Shown one piece after another: positions 38,431 through 46,046 of a DNA stretch of 64,000 nt. Source of the DNA: Magnetococcales bacterium (GTDB taxonomy: Bacteria; Pseudomonadota; Magnetococcia; Magnetococcales; Magnetaquicoccaceae); NCBI GenBank assembly GCA_011089965.1, contig JAANAU010000012.1, positions 33,262 through 97,261 of the forward strand, in the 5' to 3' direction. The first letter of the stretch is position 1. Every line of letters begins with the position of its first letter. The notes beneath the pieces are model-generated. The model was not told the DNA's origin and did no database searches. It worked only from the letters and a program-made list of their open reading frames with translations. The position numbers and the translations under genes were made by a program.

Positions 38431-39513
38431 ATGATTCCGTTGGAACCCTATTATGAACTCTCCGATGCGGATCTGGATAGCCGGATTCAGGCTGCCAAAT
38501 CCGCCTTGGGATCGGATTGTGTGATTCTCGGTCATCACTATCAACGCGAAGAGGTCTACAAGTTCGCGGATCTGACCGGGGACTCCCTGAAACTTTCGCG
38601 TTTGGCCTCGCAACGGGCGGATGCCAAATATATTGTCTTTTGCGGGGTCCATTTCATGGCCGAGGTGGCCGATATCCTTTCGGCACCCCATCAAACCGTG
38701 ATCCTGCCGGACATGGCCGCAGGCTGCTCCATGGCGGACATGGCGGATCTGCCCCGTGTGCAGTCGGCCTGGAACGATCTGGCCGCGCTCATGGATGTCG
38801 ATGCCCTGGTAACGCCCATCACTTATGTAAACTCCATGGCCGATCTCAAGGCGTTTTGCGGCGCGCATGAAGGGGTGGTATGTACCTCTTCCAATGCCAG
38901 CAGAATTCTGGAGTGGGCCTTTGCCAGGCGCGAGAAGGTGTTGTTCTTTCCCGATCAGCATTTGGGGCGCATCAGTGCCCATGGTTTGGGGGTGCCTTTG
39001 GAGCAGATGGTGGTCTGGGATCCGACCCGTCCGAACGGTGGGCTGGAGCCTGCTGCCGTGCGTCAGGCGCGGGTGATCTTGTGGGATGGTTATTGTTCGG
39101 TCCATCAGATGTTTCAGCCTGCGCATGTGGAGTTGTTCCGGGCGCGTTATCCGGGTATCCGGGTGATCGTCCATCCGGAGTGTTCGTTTGAGGTGTGTCG
39201 CATGGCCGATGCGCGCGGTTCGACCGAATTGATCCAGACAACCGTGCGTGATGCGCCCTCCGGTTCCATCTGGGCCATTGGAACCGAGTTGAATCTGGTC
39301 AATCGACTCAAGCATGAGATGCCGGACAAGGAGATCCATTTCTTGTGTCCGACTGTTTGCATGTGTTCCACCATGTTTCGCATTGACGCCCAGCATCTCT
39401 GTTGGACACTGGAGAATCTGGTGGCTGGAGTGGTGGTGAATGGGATTTCCGTACCTCGGGATGTGGCGGCCTCGGCACGGATTGCTTTGGACCGGATGTT
39501 GGCGGTGGCGTGA
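38431..39513 (+). CDS. nadA: Quinolinate synthase
   Basis: A 360-residue [4Fe-4S] enzyme that condenses iminoaspartate with dihydroxyacetone phosphate to quinolinate in NAD synthesis. Landmarks are CVILGHHYQREEVYKFADLTGDSL, VFCGVHFMAEVADIL, LPDMAAGCSMADMA, TYVNSMADLKAFCG, CTSSNASRIL, FFPDQHLGR, HPECSFEVC, AIGTELNLVNRLKHE and CPTVCMCSTM. ATG at 38431 has AAGGAAGG upstream. Partners nadB and nadC are not here. Confidence 0.95.
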   Translation: MIPLEPYYELSDADLDSRIQAAKSALGSDCVILGHHYQREEVYKFADLTGDSLKLSRLASQRADAKYIVFCGVHFMAEVADILSAPHQTVILPDMAAGCSMADMADLPRVQSAWNDLAALMDVDALVTPITYVNSMADLKAFCGAHEGVVCTSSNASRILEWAFARREKVLFFPDQHLGRISAHGLGVPLEQMVVWDPTRPNGGLEPAAVRQARVILWDGYCSVHQMFQPAHVELFRARYPGIRVIVHPECSFEVCRMADARGSTELIQTTVRDAPSGSIWAIGTELNLVNRLKHEMPDKEIHFLCPTVCMCSTMFRIDAQHLCWTLENLVAGVVVNGISVPRDVAASARIALDRMLAVA

Positions 39514-39947
39514 TGGCCACCCTGGATCAGGCCATTGCCGTGGCAGCCAAGGCCCATCTGGGACAGATGGACAAGGCCGGTCATCCCTATATTCTCCATC
39601 CTTTGCGCATCATGATGCGTTTGGAGTCTGACGAAGAGCGCATGGTGGCGGTGTTGCACGATGTCATCGAGGATACGGCCTTGACCCTGGCCAAATTGCG
39701 TCAGTTGGGTTTTTCCGAGACCGTTCTGGAGGCTTTGGACCGGTTGACCCATCGATTGGGTGAGCAGTATGAGGATTATATCGAGCGGGTTGTCGAGCAC
39801 CCGTTGGCGCGACGCATCAAGTTGATGGATCTGGAAGACAATATGGATGTCAGGCGTTTGGCCAATCCTCTGACCGACCGGGATCTGGCCCGCTTGCAGA
39901 AATACCGGCGCGCCTGGGAACGCTTGCGGGCCATCTCCATCCCATGA
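39513..39947 (+). CDS. Small HD-domain hydrolase (SpoT/MESH1-like)
   Basis: A 144-residue protein consisting almost wholly of an HD domain: AIAVAAKAHLGQMDKAGHPYILHPLRIM, then VAVLHDVIEDTALTLAKL with the HD pair, LTHRLGEQYEDYIERV and IKLMDLEDNMD. This matches stand-alone (p)ppGpp-hydrolase-like proteins of the RelA/SpoT type, but small HD phosphohydrolases with other nucleotide substrates look alike. The ATG shares one base with the nadA stop (TGATG), so it is translationally coupled to nadA. Confidence 0.85.
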   Translation: MATLDQAIAVAAKAHLGQMDKAGHPYILHPLRIMMRLESDEERMVAVLHDVIEDTALTLAKLRQLGFSETVLEALDRLTHRLGEQYEDYIERVVEHPLARRIKLMDLEDNMDVRRLANPLTDRDLARLQKYRRAWERLRAISIP

Positions 39948-39979
39948 AAATGATTTGTCTGATTTGAGTCGGGTGCGTT

Positions 39980-41116
39980 ATGATTCTACTCCCTTTGTTG
40001 ATTGGTCTGGCACTGTTGCAATGGGGTGTCATGGGTGGATTTCCGATTGAAACCAATACCATCGTGCGTCTTGGTGACCGTGCCGTATTGACGGAAGAGC
40101 AACTGTTTTCTCAACTTGCCACACATGAAATTGTGCTGATCGGTGAGGAGCATGACAATCCGGCTCATCATCAGGTGCAGTTGACCGTGATTCGCGCCTT
40201 GCATGCCCGTCATCCCGACATGGCCATTGCCCTGGAGATGTTTCCGCGCACGCTGCAACCGGAACTGGATCGCTGGGTGGCTGGTGAATATGATGAAGCG
40301 GCGTTCCTGGATGCCGTGGAATGGTATCTGACGTGGGGCATGCCCGCAGAGTTGTACATGCCGATCTTTCGCTGGGCGCGTACCCATCGGATCCCGCTTC
40401 TGGCCATGAATCTGCCCAGGGAAACCGTCTCTTCGGTGCGAAAGAAAGGGTTGATCTCCCTGGATCCAGAGCTGCATGCCTCGTTGCCCCCCATCTGCAC
40501 GCCAGTCACCGCCTATCGCATCCGGCTGGAAGAGGTGTTCAATGCCCATCCGATGATGTCGCAAACCGGACAGTTCAACCACTTTGTCGAAGCGCAAACC
40601 CTGTGGGACAGCGTGATGGCCGATACCATCCGCAAGCAGCGCCAGACCCATCCGGATCGTTTGATTGTTGCTTTGGCCGGTTCTGGTCATCTGATCCATG
40701 GCCATGGCATTCCGCATCAATTGCGATCCCGCCACATCGAGGATCTGGTGACCCTGCTGCCCTGGAGCGTGGACGCCAATTGGATCTCCCCGGACGCTGC
40801 CGATTTTGCCTGGGGTACGGATGAGGCCCCGGACGACCCGCCTCCCTTGAGGCTGGGTGTGGTTCTGGACGATCAACGCAAGGATGGTGCCTGGATTGTT
40901 TCGGTCAGTGCCAATTCACCAGCCAGCAAGGCCGGTTTGCAAGCCGGGGATCGCCTGTTGACCCTCAATGATCAGAACATCCGGTCACGCCATGCCCTGG
41001 TGCGTCTGTTGCAGGAACGCAAACATGGCACACCCGTGCGCATCCGTTTGCAACGGGCAGATCAGGAACAGGAGGTCGAAATCACCCCGGAACGACACAC
41101 CATGCCTGGCAAATGA
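39980..41116 (+). CDS. ChaN-like haem/iron-associated protein with PDZ domain
   Basis: A 378-residue protein. A hydrophobic N-terminus (LLPLLIGLALLQWGVMGG) suggests export or anchoring. Residues ~45-260 form a ChaN/Cofac_haem_bdg domain: EIVLIGEEHDNPAHHQVQLTVI, IALEMFPRTLQPELDRWVAGEYDEAAFL, PIFRWARTHRIPLLAMNLPRE, LIVALAGSGHLIHGHGIPHQL. Residues ~285-370 form a PDZ domain (LGVVLDDQ, GAWIVSVSANSPASKAGLQAGDRLLTLNDQNI). The domain belongs to the Tiki/EreA-like superfamily, which includes metalloenzymes. The function in this organism is not known. Confidence 0.85.
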   Translation: MILLPLLIGLALLQWGVMGGFPIETNTIVRLGDRAVLTEEQLFSQLATHEIVLIGEEHDNPAHHQVQLTVIRALHARHPDMAIALEMFPRTLQPELDRWVAGEYDEAAFLDAVEWYLTWGMPAELYMPIFRWARTHRIPLLAMNLPRETVSSVRKKGLISLDPELHASLPPICTPVTAYRIRLEEVFNAHPMMSQTGQFNHFVEAQTLWDSVMADTIRKQRQTHPDRLIVALAGSGHLIHGHGIPHQLRSRHIEDLVTLLPWSVDANWISPDAADFAWGTDEAPDDPPPLRLGVVLDDQRKDGAWIVSVSANSPASKAGLQAGDRLLTLNDQNIRSRHALVRLLQERKHGTPVRIRLQRADQEQEVEITPERHTMPGK

Positions 41117-41200
41117 ATGGGTCAAGGATTGGATTGAAAACCCTGGGGGATGAGTCTCCCAGCCCCCCTCTTTTTTTTAATGATTTGGGAGTCTCGGTTC

Positions 41201-42601
41201 ATGCGTCTTGACGATTTTCCCATCCGCTTGAAACTGCCGTTGACCATCGGGATCGGCCTGTTTCTGTTTGCCGGCGTGGTGTTGTTCCATACCTTGACCT
41301 TGCGCCAAACCATTCTGCAATACGAACACCTGCTGGAACATGAACTCAAGATTCAATCCACGGCCCGTGCCATCACCATCGAAGTGTTGCAGGCCAGGCG
41401 TGCGGAAAAGGATTTCATGCAGCGTCTTGATCCATCCTTGTTGGAAAAAGTGGATCAACGCATCCAACAGGCCGATCAGGCCGCACGGGAGATGCAACGT
41501 TTAAGCATCGGGAGTGGGGTCGAAGAGGAGGTCGCTGCCCGCATGGTGCTTCTGGAGCACCTGGATCGCTATCGAACCTTGATGCGTGAGATTGGCAGCG
41601 ATTGGCAAGCCAAAGGGTTGACCCATCGGGATGGTTTGCAGGGCGTGTTCAATCAGGCTGCCCGTGCTCTGGAAGAGGGGATGCAACGGTTGGATCGGGG
41701 GGCGGGTGAGGAGAGTGTCTCCGGTTTGGCGGCCATGGTGGATTACCTGTCCATGCGTCGCATGGAGAAGAACTACCTGTTGCGTCAGGATGAAGAGAGC
41801 GCAACCGAGGTTGAAAAGTGGGCCACCGGATTGAACGAACGTCTGCGTCGCGCGCTCCGGTCTGGCAAAGAGCTGGAACGGTTGGAGAATCTGCTGTTGG
41901 AGTATCGCAACGCCTTTCGCTCCCTGGTCACCCTGGATCGGGCGCTGGATGAAAAGATGAACCGGTTGCGGAATGAGATCCGTCAGGTGGAGCCGTTGGC
42001 TGAGGAGATCGATGCCATGGCCGCACGTCTGGCCACTCAGGGTGCATCGGATACGCGCCGCAATGCCGAACAAACCGCGCAAGCCATTTTCTTGATCAGT
42101 CTGACCACCATTTTGTTATGCGGTTGGTTGACGCTGCGCATGGTTCGGGGTTTGGTGCGGGCCATTTCCGCCTTGAGCCATTTTGCGCGTGAGGTGGCCA
42201 ACGGCAATCTCGATGCCACGACCGCTCTGACCCGTGGTGATGAGATCGGTCATCTGGCAGAGGTGATGCGCGCCATGGTGCAACGCATGCGTGCCATCCG
42301 TCTGATTGCCGACCGTCTGGTAGTGATATTGGCCCTGATCGGACGGGGTGCGATCCCGGAACCGTTGGAGGTGGAGTTTCATGGGGATTTCAAAAAGATC
42401 ACCGATGCCTTGAATGATCTGATCGCGCGCCTGAGTGCGATTCGCCAGATGGCCGTCAGCATGGACCGGATCAGCCGGGGAGAGATCCCGGAGAAACTGG
42501 CCGGAGAGTATCACGGTGAGTTTCGACGTTTGCATGAATCCATGAATGTGATTATCGATAAGTTGCGTGAGATCGGTGGTTTGCCCACGACCGTTCAGTG
42601 A
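41201..42601 (+). CDS. Membrane sensor with HBM-like helices and HAMP, no output domain
   Basis: A 466-residue protein. One membrane helix is at ~12-32, then a long periplasmic helical domain (~35-290) of the kind seen in methyl-accepting receptors (FMQRLDPSLLEKVDQ, MVDYLSMRRMEKNYLLRQDEES resembles the HBM motif). A second helix (~290-310, IFLISLTTILLCGWLTLRMV) is followed by HAMP (~310-365) and a second HAMP-like repeat. It ends without a methyl-accepting, kinase or cyclase domain. ATG at 41201 with GGGAG upstream is preferred over 41150. The stop overlaps the MscS-like start by four bases (GTGA), so the two proteins are probably partners. Confidence 0.85.
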   Translation: MRLDDFPIRLKLPLTIGIGLFLFAGVVLFHTLTLRQTILQYEHLLEHELKIQSTARAITIEVLQARRAEKDFMQRLDPSLLEKVDQRIQQADQAAREMQRLSIGSGVEEEVAARMVLLEHLDRYRTLMREIGSDWQAKGLTHRDGLQGVFNQAARALEEGMQRLDRGAGEESVSGLAAMVDYLSMRRMEKNYLLRQDEESATEVEKWATGLNERLRRALRSGKELERLENLLLEYRNAFRSLVTLDRALDEKMNRLRNEIRQVEPLAEEIDAMAARLATQGASDTRRNAEQTAQAIFLISLTTILLCGWLTLRMVRGLVRAISALSHFAREVANGNLDATTALTRGDEIGHLAEVMRAMVQRMRAIRLIADRLVVILALIGRGAIPEPLEVEFHGDFKKITDALNDLIARLSAIRQMAVSMDRISRGEIPEKLAGEYHGEFRRLHESMNVIIDKLREIGGLPTTVQ

Positions 42602-44208
42602 GCCGGTATATGATTATGGACGGATTGACCCTGATTGTCGTTTCTTTGGGTGGGTTGTTGACCATCTTTCTGGTGGCCACACTGTTGACCTTGCCGTTTC
42701 GTTTGCGTCAGGTGGTGGCGGCAGCCGCTCAGGAGGAGGCCTTGCCTCTGCCCAAGGAGTCAACTGGAGGGGAGGGTTCCTGGCAGGCGATCCTGTTCAG
42801 TCATCTTGCCCGTCCGTTGGCCGTATTGTTGATCACCGGTCTGGTGGTGGCTTTGGTGGAGGCCAACCCTGGGATTCTGGGTGGTTTCACTCTGAATGAT
42901 CAATATCTCAAAGCCTGGTATCTGTTCTGGTTGGCATGGTTGTTTTTCAATGGCAATGAGGCTTTGGGTCGCCTCTATTACACGGTGCGCAGGCGTCGTT
43001 TCCCTGTGCCGGGTCTGATTCTTTTTTTGGTTCGTCTGCTGCTCGTTATTGCAATCCTTTTATCGATTTTTCATTTTGTGTTGGATTTTGATACGTCCAA
43101 GCTGTTCACCTCAACGGCGGTTGTGGCAGCGGTATTGGGTATTGCGTTGCGGGAGGTGTTGAGCAATTTTTTGTCCGGGGTGTCGATGAATCTGGTCGGG
43201 ACCGTGGAGCCTGCGCAATGGATTGTCGTGGGCGACAAGGAGGGGGAGATCATTCAGCGCAACTGGCGGGAGACCCGTTTGCGTACCACGGGGGGGCATA
43301 TCTGGATCATCCCCAATGGTCTGTTGGCCGGCAGCATGGTGCACAACATGACCTGGCCGACCCCTTTGCGCCGTCATCAGATGACCGTACCGTTGATGTT
43401 CAACGCCTCGCCATCTCTGGTACGGTCGGCGTTGGTGGAGGCGGCGTTGAGTGTGGCGGAGGTGGACCGGAGCAAACTGCCAGACGCTTATGTTTATGAA
43501 TATCGTGATTATGGGATGGTTTATCAGTTGCGCTATTGGAGTCGTACCTATTTTGACCGGACCCGTATTGAGGGTATGGTGCGGGAGCGGGTGTGGTATC
43601 AGTTGCGGCGTCATGGGTTGGAGATCCCTTTTCCCCATGGTGGGGATCTCAATGTGGGAGAGCGGGTGACCAATCTCACCGTGATGGAAGATCCGGTCGA
43701 GCGGTGTGGGCGTTTGTTGCGGGAGAGTGGATTTCTGGAAAAGCTGTTTGGCAAGAGTGCGGAGCGTGTGTTGTGGTCACAGGAGGTGTTCCGATTGTTG
43801 GCAACGGGTTTGGTGGTGCGGGTGTATGGTGCGGGGGAGGTGTTGTTTTCTCAGGGAGAGGTTGGTCGGGTTTGTTATGTATTGGTGCGGGGACGTTTGC
43901 TGGGGGTGACCCGCTACGAAGGGATGGCGATGACGCAGGAATTTATCCTGGACCCCGGGGAGTTGGTGGGGGAGATCGCCTTGATGACCGGATTGCCGCG
44001 CTCTTCCACGATTCAGGCGTATCAGGGCGAGGTTGAGGTGTTGGAGTTTTCCAGAGAGCTGTTTGACCGGTTCATGGATCATCCCATGGTTTCGGATGCT
44101 GTCAGTATCCTGGTGGCAGAACGTTCCAGACAGTTTTTTGAGGAGTTGCGGCATTTGGAGCCAGAACAGCAAACCTTGTTGCTCTCTTCTCCTGCTGGCG
44201 GTGGATGA
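42598..44208 (+). CDS. MscS-family channel with C-terminal cyclic-nucleotide-binding domain
   Basis: A 536-residue inner-membrane protein. Four or five membrane segments fill the first ~185 residues. The MscS pore and beta domain follow (TSTAVVAAVLGIALREVLSNFLSGV, WIVVGDKEGEIIQRNWRETRLRTTGGHIWIIPN). The C-terminal ~140 residues form a cNMP-binding domain (VYGAGEVLFSQGEVGRVCYVLVRGRL, DPGELVGEIALMTGLPRSSTIQA). The phosphate-binding cassette keeps GELVGEIALMTGLPRSS. Cyclic-nucleotide-gated MscS-like channels (bCNG) are known. GTG start at 42598 overlaps the HAMP protein; ATG at 42610 is an alternative. Confidence 0.92.
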   Translation: MSRYMIMDGLTLIVVSLGGLLTIFLVATLLTLPFRLRQVVAAAAQEEALPLPKESTGGEGSWQAILFSHLARPLAVLLITGLVVALVEANPGILGGFTLNDQYLKAWYLFWLAWLFFNGNEALGRLYYTVRRRRFPVPGLILFLVRLLLVIAILLSIFHFVLDFDTSKLFTSTAVVAAVLGIALREVLSNFLSGVSMNLVGTVEPAQWIVVGDKEGEIIQRNWRETRLRTTGGHIWIIPNGLLAGSMVHNMTWPTPLRRHQMTVPLMFNASPSLVRSALVEAALSVAEVDRSKLPDAYVYEYRDYGMVYQLRYWSRTYFDRTRIEGMVRERVWYQLRRHGLEIPFPHGGDLNVGERVTNLTVMEDPVERCGRLLRESGFLEKLFGKSAERVLWSQEVFRLLATGLVVRVYGAGEVLFSQGEVGRVCYVLVRGRLLGVTRYEGMAMTQEFILDPGELVGEIALMTGLPRSSTIQAYQGEVEVLEFSRELFDRFMDHPMVSDAVSILVAERSRQFFEELRHLEPEQQTLLLSSPAGGG

Positions 44209-44265
44209 TCGGTTTGTGCGGTCAATTATTGCAAAAAAAATTCCATGCTCGCGCACTCACCCCCA

Positions 44266-44991
44266 TCAGGGGAGGGGGCGATGTTGCATTTGGCTCCGCA
44301 TGGATTTCAAACGTAACAGATCTCCATCCAGTGCCGGTTGCCCATGCCACCACAGATCATCCGGGGATTGATGGCCAACTCCCAATCTGACATTCAATAA
44401 ATGATTTTCAAGGGAGCTTTTGAGCTGTTCAAGGGGATTTTTGGCCGTGTCGTGTCGATTATTGGGCCATTCGTTGAAGATTTTTTCAGATTCACGCTGT
44501 TTTTTGGCTGCGATCTCCAAATTATTGGAACCTGTGGTAAACCAGGTATCCACAAATCGGGAGGAGTGGCAGTCCCGACAAGGGGTGGCCCGTTCCTGAT
44601 GCGTGTTGCCAGCATGATTGTTCTGGTGGAGGTGGCAATAGGCACAGGTGGGCGCGCGGATATTGCCCTCTTTCAATGGGAGTGTGAGATTCATCCGGTC
44701 TGCTTCCAACGTGGCAATCACCCCATGTTTGGACAAGAGATAACTTTTGCCAGCCTCGGCGTGACAGGCCAGACAGGTCTGGTTGGTACGGGCATATGCT
44801 GCCATGGTGTGATCGTGAATGGATCCATGGCATGCGGTGCAACCGACATTGGCTTGGGCATGACGGCTCTGCTGCCAGGCATGGATCAGCTCTGGCTGTG
44901 TCTGTTGATGGCACTCCTGGCACGTCTCTTCAGCATGGGCGGGATGGCCGGTCATGGTGGCAATACAGATCATGAAAAACAACAAGATCAT
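44266..44991 (-). CDS. Periplasmic five-haem cytochrome c
   Basis: A 241-residue protein with a signal peptide ending PAHA (cut after ~A20). Five CxxCH haem c sites are visible: residues 24-28 (CQECH), 51-55 (CTACH), 73-77 (CLACH), 116-120 (CAYCH) and 138-142 (CRDCH). The ~100 residues after the last site have none and include NLEIAAKKQRESEKIFNEWPNN. The spacing resembles the N-terminal part of hydroxylamine-oxidoreductase/octahaem-type cytochromes, but it is shorter. It likely carries electrons in the periplasm. The ATG at 44991 overlaps the J-domain gene stop (ATGA). Confidence 0.88.
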   Translation of the reverse strand: MILLFFMICIATMTGHPAHAEETCQECHQQTQPELIHAWQQSRHAQANVGCTACHGSIHDHTMAAYARTNQTCLACHAEAGKSYLLSKHGVIATLEADRMNLTLPLKEGNIRAPTCAYCHLHQNNHAGNTHQERATPCRDCHSSRFVDTWFTTGSNNLEIAAKKQRESEKIFNEWPNNRHDTAKNPLEQLKSSLENHLLNVRLGVGHQSPDDLWWHGQPALDGDLLRLKSMRSQMQHRPLP

Positions 44992-45359
44992 GGCTTTTTT
45001 CCCACAGAGCGTCGTTTCCCGCCATACCACTCATCCTGAATCGCCCTCTCTTTGGCCCAGTAGGGATCCCCGCCAAAACGTTTATGCCACCACTCCTCCG
45101 GGGAGATGTATTTTTCCACCTCTTCGGGACGAAAGGAATACCGGTAATGGTTGCAATAGGAGCGGATCAGTTCCGTAGCCGTAAGAATTTGACGTGTCAT
45201 TTCGGCACAAAGTTCCTGTTCTTCCTGACAGGTATCCGGATGCCAACGTTTGACCAGGATTTTGACGCGGGTTTCGATCTCTTCCAGCGTAGCCTCCTCC
45301 TTCAGTCCCAAGAGAGTGCGGGCAGCGGTGATGCGTTCGTAGAGGGTTGGCTGATCCAT
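44988..45359 (-). CDS. Small J-domain (DnaJ-like) protein
   Basis: A 123-residue protein. Residues ~5-70 form a J-domain: ARTLLGLKEEATLEEIETRVKILVKRWHPD with the HPD triplet at 40-42 that stimulates DnaK ATPase. The C-terminus is aromatic and basic (YRYSFRPEEVEKY, EEWWHKRFGGDPYWAKERA). No Gly/Phe or zinc-finger region follows, so it is not DnaJ itself. It precedes and overlaps the five-haem cytochrome gene by four bases, which suggests a dedicated co-chaperone or shared regulation. Confidence 0.83.
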   Translation of the reverse strand: MDQPTLYERITAARTLLGLKEEATLEEIETRVKILVKRWHPDTCQEEQELCAEMTRQILTATELIRSYCNHYRYSFRPEEVEKYISPEEWWHKRFGGDPYWAKERAIQDEWYGGKRRSVGKKP

Positions 45360-45434
45360 GGGTTGCGGATGCTCCAGAGGAGGCTGCTTCTAAACCGCAC
45401 CCATTTCGGGATGCGTCGTTTATGTCAAGGGGGT

Positions 45435-45479
45435 CCAGGGGCCAATGGCCCCTGGTGGGGTTTGGGGCAACGCCCCAAC
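45435..45479. repeat. Twin GC-rich hairpins, REP-like intergenic element
   Basis: CCAGGGGCCA (45435-45444) pairs with TGGCCCCTGG (45446-45455), and TTGGGGC (45462-45468) pairs with GCCCCAA (45472-45478). The two perfect hairpins sit back to back in the 353-base gap 45360-45712. Tandem hairpins like this are typical of dispersed intergenic repeats (REP/BIME-like). They could also form a transcription end for the flanking genes. The remainder of the gap is non-coding apart from the dispersed copy and promoter listed separately. Confidence 0.6.
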
Positions 45480-45491
45480 AAAATAAATAAC

Positions 45492-45512
45492 ATATTCCAA
45501 AATGGTTTTGGT
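45492..45512 (+). repeat. 21-bp dispersed repeat, copy A
   Basis: This 21-base element, ATATTCCAAAATGGTTTTGG plus T, recurs in inverted orientation at 60975-60995 with a single mismatch. Its centre is itself a small hairpin (CCAAAA/TTTTGG). Both copies are intergenic. Confidence 0.65.
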
Positions 45513-45630
45513 TTAATTATTGGATGTTTGTGCGCGGCTGAGGAATCACCCGACAGCCTCTTGGGTGGTTTACAGCCTCTGTCCGCAGCAGTCAAGTGGG
45601 TTCAGAACAGTCGGAGCTTGGTGTTGACAA

Positions 45631-45657
45631 TTGACGATGGATCCTTTTTTGTATGAT
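45631..45657 (+). promoter_or_regulatory. Possible promoter of the small exported protein
   Basis: TTGACG (45631-45636), 15 bases, then an extended -10 TATGAT (45652-45657), 55 bases before the gene. A perfect TTGACA also lies at 45624-45629 but its spacing to the -10 is too long. Confidence 0.38.
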
Positions 45658-45712
45658 CATGCCGTTGTGAGGGGGATGGACCATGGTGGCGCAGTTGAAC
45701 GCAGGAGGAGTC

Positions 45713-46033
45713 ATGAACAAACGGTTGCTGGGCATTGTGGGTGTGGTTGGGTTGATGATGGTGTCATCATCGGTATGGGCTGCCGAGGCGGTTCCAACAG
45801 ACAAGGATAAAGAGGCACAGTTCCAGGCGCGCAAGGCGCGGGATGTCAAGCATCTTGAGCTTTGGTTGTCGTGCGTGAAAGCAGCCAATAATCCGGCTGA
45901 ACTCAAACGCTGCCACGAGGCCCAGAAAGAACGCAACCAGTCCGACAAACTGCAACGGATTCAGGAAGAGCGCAAAAAACTGGATGACCGTGAACAGAAA
46001 TTGAAAGAGCAGTTGCAGGAGAAAAAGGGCTGA
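45713..46033 (+). CDS. Small exported coiled-coil protein
   Basis: A 106-residue protein. The signal peptide ends SSVWAAEA (cut near A24). The mature part is highly charged and helical (KEAQFQARKARDVKHLELWLSCVKAANNPAELKRCHEA) and ends in a Lys/Glu coiled-coil (QRIQEERKKLDDREQKLKEQLQEK). Two cysteines could form a disulfide. No family recognised. AGGAGGAG precedes the ATG. selO follows within 15 bases, so they may be co-transcribed. Confidence 0.8.
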   Translation: MNKRLLGIVGVVGLMMVSSSVWAAEAVPTDKDKEAQFQARKARDVKHLELWLSCVKAANNPAELKRCHEAQKERNQSDKLQRIQEERKKLDDREQKLKEQLQEKKG

Positions 46034-46046
46034 TTTGTTGGTGGAA

